Origin: Chryseobacterium taiwanense
Lineage (GTDB): Bacteria; Bacteroidota; Bacteroidia; Flavobacteriales; Weeksellaceae
DNA: 64,000 nucleotides
Reading direction: 5' to 3'
Assembly: GCF_000813825.1 (NCBI RefSeq)
Contig: NZ_JWTA01000001.1
Span: 124,001-188,000, forward strand
The translations under genes were made by a program, and so were the position numbers. The notes beneath the pieces were generated by a model that worked only from the letters and a program-made list of their open reading frames with translations, was not told where the DNA came from and did no database searches. Every line of letters starts with the position of its first letter. Within the stretch, counting starts at the first letter, position 1. Shown piece by piece: positions 1 to 8,682 of the stretch.

Positions 1-2
1 GA

Positions 3-647
3 ATAGAACTGCTTAAAAACTTTGCTTTTCCGTATTTCTCAAGAGATATTGCTGAGTTTTGGCGAAGATGGCATATTTCTCTTTCTTCGTGGTTCAGAGA
101 TTACCTTTATATTCCTTTAGGAGGAAGTAAAGGAGGATTGTGGATGAAGGTCAGGAACACATTTGCTATTTTCCTCGTTTCAGGATTTTGGCATGGTGCG
201 AACTGGACTTTTATTATTTGGGGAGGTTTGAATGCCATTTATTTTCTTCCACTTTTATTGGCGAACACCAATCGACAGAATCTTGAAGTTGTTGCTAAAG
301 GCAGGTTGCTTCCCAATTTAAAAGAATTTTTTCAGGTGATCATTACGTTTGCCATTACCTGTTTTGCATGGATATTTTTCAGAGCCGATTCGGTTTCCGA
401 AGCTTTGATGTATATAAAAAATATGTGTACGGGAAAATTACTGTTATCCAATCCTTTTCCGACTAAGGTTTTTGCTTTAATAGGAATCATGCTTTTAATA
501 GAATGGATCAACAGAAGCCAATTTCATGGCTTAGAAATCAAAAGGTTTAATCCGTGGCTGAGAAGACTTTTATATGTGTGTTTTATCTATATAATTATCC
601 GATATGCGAATTTCGGGAATAATGAATTTATTTATTTCCAGTTTTAA
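3..647 (+). CDS. MBOAT family O-acyltransferase (5' truncated by window)
   Basis: The open frame runs from the first bases of the window, so the start lies upstream; 214 C-terminal residues are visible. The segment FWRRWHISLSSWFRDYLYIPLGG followed by VSGFWHGANWTFIIWGGLNA is typical of membrane-bound O-acyltransferases of the AlgI/DltB/PatA type, and the His in GFWHG is the family's catalytic histidine. Several hydrophobic helices follow. Proteins of this type move acyl (often acetyl) groups across the inner membrane onto exported polysaccharides. The next gene starts one base after the stop codon, giving the usual MBOAT plus SGNH-like pair. Lying beside a polysaccharide locus suggests a role in O-acetylating that glycan, which is an inference. 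A complete protein would be about 470 residues. Confidence 0.9.
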   Translation: MELLKNFAFPYFSRDIAEFWRRWHISLSSWFRDYLYIPLGGSKGGLWMKVRNTFAIFLVSGFWHGANWTFIIWGGLNAIYFLPLLLANTNRQNLEVVAKGRLLPNLKEFFQVIITFAITCFAWIFFRADSVSEALMYIKNMCTGKLLLSNPFPTKVFALIGIMLLIEWINRSQFHGLEIKRFNPWLRRLLYVCFIYIIIRYANFGNNEFIYFQF

Positions 648-648
648 A

Positions 649-1560
649 ATGAAAAGATTCTTATTAAAAATATCGCCCTATCTTTTAGGAATTATCCTTC
701 TCTTTGCTGTATTAGGAGCATTTGCAGATGGAAATACAGATGATAATTACAGACATTTTGCCGTTCCGAAACCCCAGAATATTATTTTGGGAGATTCAAG
801 AGGTTCACAGGCGGTAATTCCGGATGTTTTGAAATCGAAATTATCAACAGAATTCGATAATTTTTCATTGAATGTTGTAGAATCACCATATGGAAAAGTC
901 TATTTGGAAGCATTGAAAAGAAAACTGGATCCGGAAACAAAAAATGGTGTTTTTATTTTAACCGTAGATCCGTGGAATTTATCGCTCAATAAAAATATAA
1001 AAAGTAAAAAAGAATATCCTGAAGAACATTCTCCGCTAAAAAATATGCACTTTTATAACTGGTCTCCTAATTATGAATATCTTCTGAAAAATTACTCAAG
1101 AAGCTGGTTTAAGATTTATCTGGAAAGAGAAGAGACAGGGAAATCGAATACTTATCTTCATAAAAATGGCTGGCTTGAAGTGAATGTTGATATGAACAAA
1201 GATTCTGTTGCGGTAAGAGAGAAAAATAAAATTGAATTTTATAATAAATTGGCTTCGAAAAATAATTTGTCGGCGGCAAGGATACAGGCTTTCGAACAAA
1301 TAATAAACTATCTTACACCTAAAGGAAAGGTATTTATTGTAAGAATTCCGGCTTCAAAATCAATCACTGACATTGAGAATAAAAAATATCCGGATTTTAG
1401 TAAATTAATGAACGAAATCGCCAATAAGAACCCTATCAAATTCTTTGATTTTTCTGCTTCTTATGACAAATATCTCTATACAGACGGGAATCACATGTAT
1501 AAAGAATCCGGAAAGGTTTTTTCTTCACAGATTGCAGATTCTATTCGCGCAAATCAATAA
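649..1560 (+). CDS. MBOAT-partner SGNH/DltD-like membrane-anchored protein
   Basis: This is a 303-residue protein. I place the start at the ATG one base after the MBOAT stop, because it gives a short basic N-terminus followed by a single hydrophobic anchor (ISPYLLGIILLFAVLGAF). A longer frame beginning at 604 would overlap the MBOAT gene. The segment NIILGDSRGSQAV holds a GDS-type motif as in SGNH esterases/acyltransferases, and the C-terminal DGNHMYKESG could supply the catalytic Asp-His. Such proteins usually work outside the membrane together with an MBOAT protein in glycan acylation. Its stop codon directly abuts the stop of the convergent glycosyltransferase gene. The family is assigned by motif only. 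Confidence 0.7.
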   Translation: MKRFLLKISPYLLGIILLFAVLGAFADGNTDDNYRHFAVPKPQNIILGDSRGSQAVIPDVLKSKLSTEFDNFSLNVVESPYGKVYLEALKRKLDPETKNGVFILTVDPWNLSLNKNIKSKKEYPEEHSPLKNMHFYNWSPNYEYLLKNYSRSWFKIYLEREETGKSNTYLHKNGWLEVNVDMNKDSVAVREKNKIEFYNKLASKNNLSAARIQAFEQIINYLTPKGKVFIVRIPASKSITDIENKKYPDFSKLMNEIANKNPIKFFDFSASYDKYLYTDGNHMYKESGKVFSSQIADSIRANQ

Positions 1561-2502
1561 TTAAAAAAGCTCTTTGCGGAAATTAATATTGTAAAGTCCA
1601 GATCGGATACTCTTATAATCCGTTATCATATATTTAAAGATCATTCCCCATTTTTTCAGAAAAGGAGCATTAGCTATTTCCCAGCTTCGGTACGTTCTTT
1701 TGATATGTCTTTTAATGTCTTTGGGAACGGTAAGCTCGTTTTCTGCCCAGTTGTTTACTTCTTTCCAAAGCATCACTCTCGTTATTGAAGGCCTTACTTT
1801 CTTGGAGTCAACCTGAGTAATTCTATTACTTTCATGAACACCTCTCATGGCAACTGCTTCATTCAGAATTCCGGGATAGAAATTGAGATAATAGGAACTT
1901 CTGAATAAAAATTCCGTGTCCTGATGCAATCTGAGATGGGTTTTGAAAATGGGACGCGCTTTTTCCAATAAAGGTTTTCTTCTCAGGGTAAGTGCATCAA
2001 TACTGAAAAGTCCAAAGCTTCCTTTCATATTCAGCATACCCGGAAGTACATCTTCAGGAGAATGTTTTCTATAAACAGTGGTAAGACGGTCACCAAACAA
2101 CGAATAATACTGTTCTTTGGCTTTTTCAGAGTAATAATGTACTCCTAAAGCTCCGTAAACAGCATCTACTTCCTGATCTTCAAATAATTTTTTCTCAGCA
2201 TCAAATCTATTGGGAAGATAATAATCATCTGCATCAAGAAAGGCAATAAAATCTCCGGTTGCTTTTTCAATACCAAGGTTTCTGCTTGCTCCGGCTCCGT
2301 GATTTCCTTTATCGGGATGTTGATGCAATTTTACACGGTCATATTTTTTTTCAAGGTTTTGGCAGACTTCCAATGCATTGTCGGGAGATTGATCTTCCAC
2401 CAAAATAACTTCAGAAACTTCATCAAATTGTAATGCAGATTCTACAGCTTGTGCAACATATTTTTCAGCGTTGTAAACAGGGATGATGACGGAAATTTTC
2501 AT
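1561..2502 (-). CDS. Family 2 glycosyltransferase
   Basis: This 313-residue protein has an N-terminal GT-A fold typical of GT2 enzymes. ISVIIPVYNAEKYVAQAV is the nucleotide-binding strand, EDQSPDN the first acidic region, and FLDADDYYLPNRFD carries the DxD-type metal/nucleotide-sugar site. No membrane helix is evident, so it probably acts at the cytoplasmic face on a lipid-linked glycan. It is clearly paralogous to the next gene upstream: the two share HPDKGNHGAGA, DDYYLPNRFDAEK and RGVHESNRIT/RGVHDDNRIT. It is the last gene of the minus-strand polysaccharide locus. The sugar donor cannot be told from sequence. Confidence 0.92.
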   Translation of the reverse strand: MKISVIIPVYNAEKYVAQAVESALQFDEVSEVILVEDQSPDNALEVCQNLEKKYDRVKLHQHPDKGNHGAGASRNLGIEKATGDFIAFLDADDYYLPNRFDAEKKLFEDQEVDAVYGALGVHYYSEKAKEQYYSLFGDRLTTVYRKHSPEDVLPGMLNMKGSFGLFSIDALTLRRKPLLEKARPIFKTHLRLHQDTEFLFRSSYYLNFYPGILNEAVAMRGVHESNRITQVDSKKVRPSITRVMLWKEVNNWAENELTVPKDIKRHIKRTYRSWEIANAPFLKKWGMIFKYMITDYKSIRSGLYNINFRKELF

Positions 2503-2553
2503 TACAATAATTAATTTTACTTGATGTCTGTGGGTAAATATAAAATTCTGTAT

Positions 2554-3504
2554 TTATATCGTTGGTTTCATTAATGCATGGAAACGATACCTAGTCTTTA
2601 AAAGCTCGGGATATTTAATACAATTGATAAAATACGAAAAGTATTTATTGAAACCCGTTTCATTAGCAATTTTAAAGCTGAGGTAATTTAATTGTATTCT
2701 TTTTGAATAGGATAAGTTAAGCTTTTCCGCAATGCTCCATTCATATAATGATTGATGAAGAAGGAGATTGTTTTGATAAAATTTTTTTGAATAAGGTTTT
2801 ATTTTGGTTATTCTATTATCATCATGTACACCTCGTATTGCGATAGCTTCATCAATAATTCCTGATTTCAAATGGGATAAATAAGCCAGTTTTATAATGA
2901 AATCTGAATCCTGATGTACACGAAGTTTTTCGTTGAACCTCAAATCATGTTTTTGAAGTGCTGATTTTTTTAATGTTAATGTATTCAGATGAAAAAAAGT
3001 GCCGAAAGTTTTAGCTGTTAAACCAAGAAGTCCTTTAAATACTTCTTCTCCTTCAGCGTGATAATTAACGGTAGTAAGTGTCGTATCTTTAAATTTATTC
3101 TGAAATTCCTCTTTTCCTTTTTCACTTAAATATTCAACGCCGATTGCTCCGAAAACTCCCTCTATATTAGGGTTGTTAAACATCGATTTTTCAGCATCAA
3201 ACCGATTCGGAAGATAATAATCATCTGAATCTAAAAAAGTAATAAACTCACTTTGTGCTTTTTCAAGACCTAAATTCCTTGTTGCTCCTGCTCCATGATT
3301 TCCTTTATCAGGATGTTGATACAATTTTATGCGGGAATCCTCGGCAACAAGTTTTTCACAAATGGAAAGAGAATGATCTTGAGAAGCATCTTCTATCAAA
3401 AGAATTTCTTTTACCTCTTCAAACTGAAGAGCAGAATGTACAGCTTTTTCTAAAAATTGTGCTGCATTGTAAACGGGAATAATAACAGAGATACTAAGAG
3501 CCAT
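2554..3504 (-). CDS. Family 2 glycosyltransferase (paralogue of its neighbour)
   Basis: This is a 316-residue GT2 glycosyltransferase with ISVIIPVYNAAQFLEKAV at the N-terminus, IEDASQDHS, and the FLDSDDYYLPNRFD metal site. It aligns along its length with the downstream gene and so looks like a tandem duplication whose copies have diverged, probably to add successive sugars. Its ATG directly follows the stop codon of asnB with no intervening base, which indicates one transcript and coupled translation. It is predicted to be cytoplasmic. Acceptor and donor are unknown. Confidence 0.92.
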   Translation of the reverse strand: MALSISVIIPVYNAAQFLEKAVHSALQFEEVKEILLIEDASQDHSLSICEKLVAEDSRIKLYQHPDKGNHGAGATRNLGLEKAQSEFITFLDSDDYYLPNRFDAEKSMFNNPNIEGVFGAIGVEYLSEKGKEEFQNKFKDTTLTTVNYHAEGEEVFKGLLGLTAKTFGTFFHLNTLTLKKSALQKHDLRFNEKLRVHQDSDFIIKLAYLSHLKSGIIDEAIAIRGVHDDNRITKIKPYSKKFYQNNLLLHQSLYEWSIAEKLNLSYSKRIQLNYLSFKIANETGFNKYFSYFINCIKYPELLKTRYRFHALMKPTI

Positions 3505-5301
3505 TTACAAAAATTTAGAATGTTGAGATGCCCATAAAGCAAGCTGAAGAAGGTTCCAGTGCTTTTGGCCTTTATCCTGAAACTTTTGGGCTGCTTTAAA
3601 ATCGATATAATTGAAAACCTTTTGGTTTTTGTCTTTTAATAATTCATCAGAGAATTGTAGCAGGCTTTCTTCTTCAAACCAGTTTTCGATTCCCAGGCCA
3701 AAACCTTGTTTGTTTCTGTTTCTGATGGTTTCTGTCCAGTAAGAGTTCATTGATTCTCTTAAAATGATTTTATCGTTCTCCGAATTTATTTTAAGTTGAT
3801 CCGGAAGCTGAATGCAGAATTCGGCGAAATCACTATCTAAAAACGGAGTTCGTACTTCTAAAGAATTGGCCATTGCCATACGGTCTGATTTTACCAGCAT
3901 ATTTCCGGGTACAAACTTCTCAAGATCGGTTCGCATAATGTCATTCAGAGAGTTTCTATCTGCTTCGAAACTGTAAGGTTGCTGATAGTTTTGAGTAATT
4001 CCTAAAGATGCTCTTTCATTGTTGTCAAAGAAATTTCGCACTTCATTCTGATGGAAATCCAGAATAGAGCCGTATTGAATGTTTTTTTGTGAAATGTAGG
4101 AAATCTGCTTTACGTTTTTATATAATTTTTGCCCAAATTGCGCCAGAATATTTTGATAGCTGAAATGCTTTTTCATTTCATGTTCTACTTTATAGAAACT
4201 ATAACCGCCAAATAATTCATCACCTACATCTCCGGAAAGAACGACTTTCAGGTTTTTTCTTGCACTTTTACAGATCTCAAAATGCGGAACACAGGAACGG
4301 TCAGCGAACGGTTCATCCAGAAAAGGAGCTACTTTCAGAATTCCTGAAACCAGATCTTCTTTCTTTTCGTGAATTTCAATATGTTTGGTATTGTATTTTT
4401 CTGCAATTTCTTTGGCGTATTTAAGCTCACTTTCCTCGTGGTCATATCCAAAACTGATAGTAGTTTGATGAGGTAAAAACTCATTGACCATGGCAACAAC
4501 AGAAGATGAATCCAGACCTCCGCTTAGAAAACTTCCGACTTCAACGTCGGCAATCAACTGTTTTTCGATCGCAGATCTTAATAGGTAGGTAAACTCTTCT
4601 TTAGCTTCTGAAAGACTCAAAACGCGATCTTTTTTCGGAAGACTGTAATATCTTGAAATTTCAATTTTCCCTTTTTTCCAAATCAATTGATGAGCAGGAG
4701 GAAGAGAAAATATATTACTATAAATACTTTGATACGTACTTACATAACCATATTGAAGATAATGGGAGAAGGCTTCCTGACTAATTTGAGGTTCAATGAG
4801 TCCACTTGCCAGAATTGCCTTGATTTCAGAGGCAAAAATAAATTCCCCATTTTTCCCATGAGCATAGTAAAAAGGTTTTTCACCAAATCGATCTCTAGCG
4901 CAGAAAAGCTGTTGCATTTCATCATCCCAAATGGCAAAAGCAAACATTCCGGGAAGATCATGAATGAGCTGTTCTTTTTTTCTCTGATACATAGCGAGAA
5001 TCACTTCCGTATCAGATCCTCCTTGATAAGGATATTCACAGTATTGTTTTTTGATAGCCTGATAACCGTAAATTTCGCCATTCAAAACAATGCATTCGTT
5101 TTTTGAATTGGAAAACATGGGTTGTTTCCCATTTTCTGAAAGATCAATGATGGAGAGTCTTCGGTGACCTAATACAGTATTTTCGAAATATTCATGATGG
5201 GCAGAATCCGGACCGCGATGGGCTATAGCATCCGTCATTCTCTGAATGGCTTCAGAGTAATTTTTAGCATTTTTGGTAACGATTCCGGCTATTCCACACA
5301 T
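3505..5301 (-). CDS. asnB: Asparagine synthase (glutamine-hydrolysing), AsnB type
   Basis: This 598-residue protein begins MCGIAGI, so Cys2 is exposed as the class II glutamine amidotransferase nucleophile. The N-terminal domain contains AHRGPDS, VLNGEIYGY and GGSDTEVIL. The synthetase domain carries the ATP-pyrophosphatase loop FLSGGLDSSSVVAM and the LSGDVGDELFGGY motif. The length is normal for the AsnB family. In housekeeping form it makes asparagine from aspartate, glutamine and ATP. Inside polysaccharide loci, relatives often amidate uronic acids or other sugar carboxylates. With ugd (UDP-glucuronate) in the same locus, an amidated uronic acid in the product is a reasonable inference but not shown. 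Confidence 0.9.
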   Translation of the reverse strand: MCGIAGIVTKNAKNYSEAIQRMTDAIAHRGPDSAHHEYFENTVLGHRRLSIIDLSENGKQPMFSNSKNECIVLNGEIYGYQAIKKQYCEYPYQGGSDTEVILAMYQRKKEQLIHDLPGMFAFAIWDDEMQQLFCARDRFGEKPFYYAHGKNGEFIFASEIKAILASGLIEPQISQEAFSHYLQYGYVSTYQSIYSNIFSLPPAHQLIWKKGKIEISRYYSLPKKDRVLSLSEAKEEFTYLLRSAIEKQLIADVEVGSFLSGGLDSSSVVAMVNEFLPHQTTISFGYDHEESELKYAKEIAEKYNTKHIEIHEKKEDLVSGILKVAPFLDEPFADRSCVPHFEICKSARKNLKVVLSGDVGDELFGGYSFYKVEHEMKKHFSYQNILAQFGQKLYKNVKQISYISQKNIQYGSILDFHQNEVRNFFDNNERASLGITQNYQQPYSFEADRNSLNDIMRTDLEKFVPGNMLVKSDRMAMANSLEVRTPFLDSDFAEFCIQLPDQLKINSENDKIILRESMNSYWTETIRNRNKQGFGLGIENWFEEESLLQFSDELLKDKNQKVFNYIDFKAAQKFQDKGQKHWNLLQLALWASQHSKFL

Positions 5302-5318
5302 AGGCTATTTCTTCTTTA

Positions 5319-6086
5319 TTAAATGGATAGAGTCGGTTTTTCACAGTAGAACAGATCTTCTAAAGGATTTACGCCCATTCTTGTATAGGTTTCGGAAATA
5401 TTAATCCTGTGAACGATAAATCCGGCACTTTCTAAACGTTGTACATAATCTTGTCCGTAGATTCTTACATGATCGAATTGACCGAAAAGCTCTTCTCTTT
5501 TTTTTGGATCAGCAATGGTAAAATCTTCTACGGTTTCCCTTGTGTTTTTGGAAATAGGAACCTGTAAAATGGCTTTTCCTCCAGGTTTTAAAACACGCTG
5601 AAGTTCCTGCATTGCTTTAATATCTTCCGGAATATGTTCTAAAACGTGGTTACAGATAACCAGGTCAAAATGATTGTCTTCAAATGGCAGATGAAGTACA
5701 TTCATGTTTTGTACATGTGCAGGATAAGTATAACCTGGTGTAAACAGATCACCACAGATATATTCATTAAAATCCTGTTTCAGAAGAACATTAGATAATT
5801 TAGGCTCCGGAGCAATATGTAAGATGCTTCTGTTTTTGTTTTTTGGAAGCTTGAGTTCTTCAATGATGAACGCATACAATAATCTTTCACGATCTCTGGA
5901 ATGGCATTGGTAACATCCTGCAGCTCTTCTTCCGCCTCCAACAACTTCTTTTTCTCTGAGAACAGGAAGATCATGACCCACAACCTCCAGATCTCTGGAA
6001 GTATAGCCACAGAAAGGACAATAATAATTATTTCCCGAATGAGCCTGAAGCTTAATTTTGTTTTTAATTCTTGTGATCAGTGACAT
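5319..6086 (-). CDS. Class I SAM-dependent methyltransferase with N-terminal zinc-ribbon-like region
   Basis: This 255-residue protein starts with a Cys-rich segment: YYCPFCGY near residue 21, then GCYQCHSRDRERL near residue 57. Together these could bind one zinc ion. A SAM-binding fold follows, with ILHIAPEPKLSNVL, an acidic strand end, the motif FDLVICNHVLEHIPED and RVLKPGGKAILQVP, which matches Methyltransf_11-type enzymes. It is probably a cytoplasmic sugar or glycan methyltransferase in the polysaccharide pathway. It lies 17 bases upstream of asnB on the same strand. The substrate is unknown. Confidence 0.85.
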   Translation of the reverse strand: MSLITRIKNKIKLQAHSGNNYYCPFCGYTSRDLEVVGHDLPVLREKEVVGGGRRAAGCYQCHSRDRERLLYAFIIEELKLPKNKNRSILHIAPEPKLSNVLLKQDFNEYICGDLFTPGYTYPAHVQNMNVLHLPFEDNHFDLVICNHVLEHIPEDIKAMQELQRVLKPGGKAILQVPISKNTRETVEDFTIADPKKREELFGQFDHVRIYGQDYVQRLESAGFIVHRINISETYTRMGVNPLEDLFYCEKPTLSI

Positions 6087-6123
6087 TTTTATTTTTTATA
6101 TGCAGATATATTCTAAAAACATA

Positions 6124-7050
6124 TCAAATGTATGTATTTAGAAAAGTTAAACCAATTTGTTGTACCTGATTTCTGATTTCTGATAGCTTTTTTTCTTCTT
6201 TTGAAATTTTTCGGTATTTCTCTAGAAGTGTTTTGTATTCGGATGTATTTCCTGTCAAAAGGTTTTTCAGAATGCTTTTTCGCAAAGATTTTTTTTCGAA
6301 AATAATAGCATTCGGAAGATTAGGATTGATCATTTTGGTTTCAATACTAAGATCTTCATATTTTTTAGGATCAACTTTTTTAAGATTTTGTTTTCCGTCG
6401 TGTACCACTTTACTTTCTGGAACAAGAAGGATTTTCTTTTGATGAAAATGAACTCTGTTTACATATTCTATGTCTTCTCCATAATGAAAAAAATACGGAT
6501 TGAATCCTCCTACAGTTTCAATGGTATTTCTGGGAATCAGCCAATGAGCAGCGTTGATGAAGTTCATTTCGTAATATGGCTTTAACTTTTGAAAATACAG
6601 ATCAGAAATAAGCCTATTTTTTTCAAAATTGTGAGCGATATATTTGTCTAAAAAAATATCAAGAAGCTGTTCACTTCCATCCAAGTGCATCGGACTTAAA
6701 ATTCCTATTTCTTTTGGATTAGGATGTTGTTCGTAAACTTTTAGCAGTTTTTCAAAGCTGTCATGATAGATCCACGCATCCTGATTCATCAGGTAGAAAA
6801 AATCAGCTCCATTTTTATAGGCTTTTTCAATTCCGATATTATTGGCCTTTCCAAAACCTAAATTGTTTTCAGATTGAATGAAATCCACTTCAGGAAAATG
6901 AGTTTGAATAAAATTTTGTGTTCCGTCTGTTGAGCAATTATCAATTACAATACATGTAACGGGAACAGAAGATGATTTTAGACTGCTAAAACATTTTTCT
7001 GCCCATTTCATGGCATTATAAGTGACTATGATGACGGAAACTTTAGGCAT
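6124..7050 (-). CDS. Family 2 glycosyltransferase (rhamnosyltransferase-like)
   Basis: This 308-residue protein has the N-terminal VSVIIVTYNAMKWAEKCFSSL strand, IDNCSTDGT and FFYLMNQDAWI. It also carries NNLGFGKANNIGIEKA and HYGEDIEYVNRVHF, which are typical of WbbL/RfbN-like rhamnosyltransferases in GT2. dTDP-sugar genes (rfbA, rfbB) occur in the same locus, which would suit a 6-deoxyhexose donor, but rhamnose itself would need rfbC and rfbD, which are absent here. The gene sits three bases downstream of the SDR-like gene. Donor specificity is therefore a guess. Confidence 0.88.
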   Translation of the reverse strand: MPKVSVIIVTYNAMKWAEKCFSSLKSSSVPVTCIVIDNCSTDGTQNFIQTHFPEVDFIQSENNLGFGKANNIGIEKAYKNGADFFYLMNQDAWIYHDSFEKLLKVYEQHPNPKEIGILSPMHLDGSEQLLDIFLDKYIAHNFEKNRLISDLYFQKLKPYYEMNFINAAHWLIPRNTIETVGGFNPYFFHYGEDIEYVNRVHFHQKKILLVPESKVVHDGKQNLKKVDPKKYEDLSIETKMINPNLPNAIIFEKKSLRKSILKNLLTGNTSEYKTLLEKYRKISKEEKKLSEIRNQVQQIGLTFLNTYI

Positions 7051-7053
7051 AGT

Positions 7054-7722
7054 TTATAAATATTTTTTGACTAATTCTGTCAGATAATCTTTAGGTTCTT
7101 TTCCTTTAAAATAATCAGTTGTTTCTTCACCGAATTCGACAGTATAAAAATCACCGTCACTAATTTCTTGATAAGAAGATTTTGTCCCGATCTCTGTTTC
7201 TAATGCAGAAACAATTTCTTTTGGCATATAATAATACGGATAAGAGAAGTTTAGAACTTTATTCTGCTTTTTGTTTCGTAATCCTCCAATAAAAGAACTC
7301 AGATCTTCTATTCCTAAAATTAATCGTCGGGCTTCTGTATGGATTTCAAAACAATCGTTCTGAAGAATTTTATTTTTAAAGAAATTAAACAGGGTATTAG
7401 GATTTCCACCTTTCCCTATAAGGTTTCCAATTCTTAAGATTAAATAATTGTCGGAATGATTAACAATATATTCCTCCATTGCTTTTTTGTGACGTACATA
7501 TTGACTTTCCTGTTTAGACTGATCAAGAATGCTTAACGTTGAAAAATAGAAAAAGCGCAAGTGAGGATATGAGGCTAAAGCATTTTGAAGTAAAGTAAAT
7601 TCTCTTTGAAATTCAGAATCTTTTGTTTCGAGTGAATTTGATACACCCGAAGCAAAAAAAAGAGCGTCATTTGAGTCAATGTTTTGTAACGATTTTGCTA
7701 TGAGACCATTGCCTATAATCAT
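7054..7722 (-). CDS. Short atypical SDR / NAD-dependent epimerase-like protein
   Basis: The protein has 222 residues, shorter than a standard sugar epimerase (about 310-350). The N-terminus MIIGNGLIAKSL resembles a reduced Rossmann glycine motif (GNGLIA). FYFSTLSILD contains a conserved Ser-Thr-Ser-like strand, and YVRHKKAMEEYI carries a YxxxK active-site pattern with the Lys four residues after Tyr; LRIGNLIGKGGNP resembles the extended-SDR RxxNxxG region. It probably modifies a nucleotide sugar, or is a catalytically weak member. The ATG start is supported by the glycine motif falling immediately after it. Confidence 0.65.
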   Translation of the reverse strand: MIIGNGLIAKSLQNIDSNDALFFASGVSNSLETKDSEFQREFTLLQNALASYPHLRFFYFSTLSILDQSKQESQYVRHKKAMEEYIVNHSDNYLILRIGNLIGKGGNPNTLFNFFKNKILQNDCFEIHTEARRLILGIEDLSSFIGGLRNKKQNKVLNFSYPYYYMPKEIVSALETEIGTKSSYQEISDGDFYTVEFGEETTDYFKGKEPKDYLTELVKKYL

Positions 7723-7740
7723 TTTTATCTTAGTGTTTAG

Positions 7741-8673
7741 TTATACAAAACTATTATTTTGTTCTTTGATATTGTACTTCTGTTTTACCGTATGAAGTCC
7801 CCATTTTATGACAAGATACAGTTTTAATGGATGGAAAGAAAATTTTGACAATGTATTATTGATTAAATATCCTCTTGCAGCACTTTTAAATTGTTCCTTA
7901 GTGATACTTTTAGAATACGTCATCAATGTATAATAAAAATATTTTTTCAGTGAAGAAGGAGCGTAATTTTTACCATATTTCAGGATGAACGGAATAATCG
8001 CAAAGTCCTTTTTCATGGTTTCATAGGCCACATTTTTTGATAGGCTAGCTGCAAACTGACGATACGAACTTAAAGTATCGGATAAAATTTTAACCTTTCC
8101 ATAGCAACCTGCCAATAAATATAAGCATCGGTCTGCGGAAAGAATATCTGTCGGGAAATCAGGTTTCAGAATATCTTTTCTAAAAAATAGAGTAGAGGTC
8201 TGCATGATTTTGATGTCCGTAAGATCTTCGTGGGAAAGTTCATGATTGATGTGCTGAGAAAATAAATGATCAGGCTGATCTGTATCTTCATAAATAACCA
8301 ATGAATCTCCACCAATCGCTGAAAAATCATTGTTGTTCTCTAGAAAATCAAATTGCTTTTGAAGTTTTTTAGGGTCAATGAAATAATCATCTCCATCTAA
8401 AACAGCTATATATTTGCCCTTTGCTAGATCAAAAGAGTGCAAAGTGTTTTTTACATATCCTAAATTAGGGATGTTGTTGTAATAACGGATGCAATCGCCT
8501 TTTGGATGGGATTTTTTTATATCAACAACTACTTGTTCAGTATTGTCGGGCGAATTATCATTACAGACCACAATTTCAAAACTCCCACTAAAGTCTTGAT
8601 TCAGGACACTCAAAAGGCATTCTGAAATATATTTTTCGTGATTATATGTGGTAATACAAATGCTTACATCCAT
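7741..8673 (-). CDS. Family 2 glycosyltransferase
   Basis: This 310-residue protein begins MDVSICITTYNHEKYISECLLSVL, followed by VCNDNSPDNTEQV and YIAVLDGDDYFIDPKKL. The last of these holds the DxD-type site of GT2 enzymes. A C-terminal half rich in aromatic and basic residues may contact the membrane or acceptor, but I see no clear transmembrane helix. It is spaced nine bases from the neighbouring glycosyltransferase upstream and lies in one transcript with it. Donor and acceptor are not predictable. Confidence 0.9.
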   Translation of the reverse strand: MDVSICITTYNHEKYISECLLSVLNQDFSGSFEIVVCNDNSPDNTEQVVVDIKKSHPKGDCIRYYNNIPNLGYVKNTLHSFDLAKGKYIAVLDGDDYFIDPKKLQKQFDFLENNNDFSAIGGDSLVIYEDTDQPDHLFSQHINHELSHEDLTDIKIMQTSTLFFRKDILKPDFPTDILSADRCLYLLAGCYGKVKILSDTLSSYRQFAASLSKNVAYETMKKDFAIIPFILKYGKNYAPSSLKKYFYYTLMTYSKSITKEQFKSAARGYLINNTLSKFSFHPLKLYLVIKWGLHTVKQKYNIKEQNNSFV

Positions 8674-8682
8674 AATGATTTG

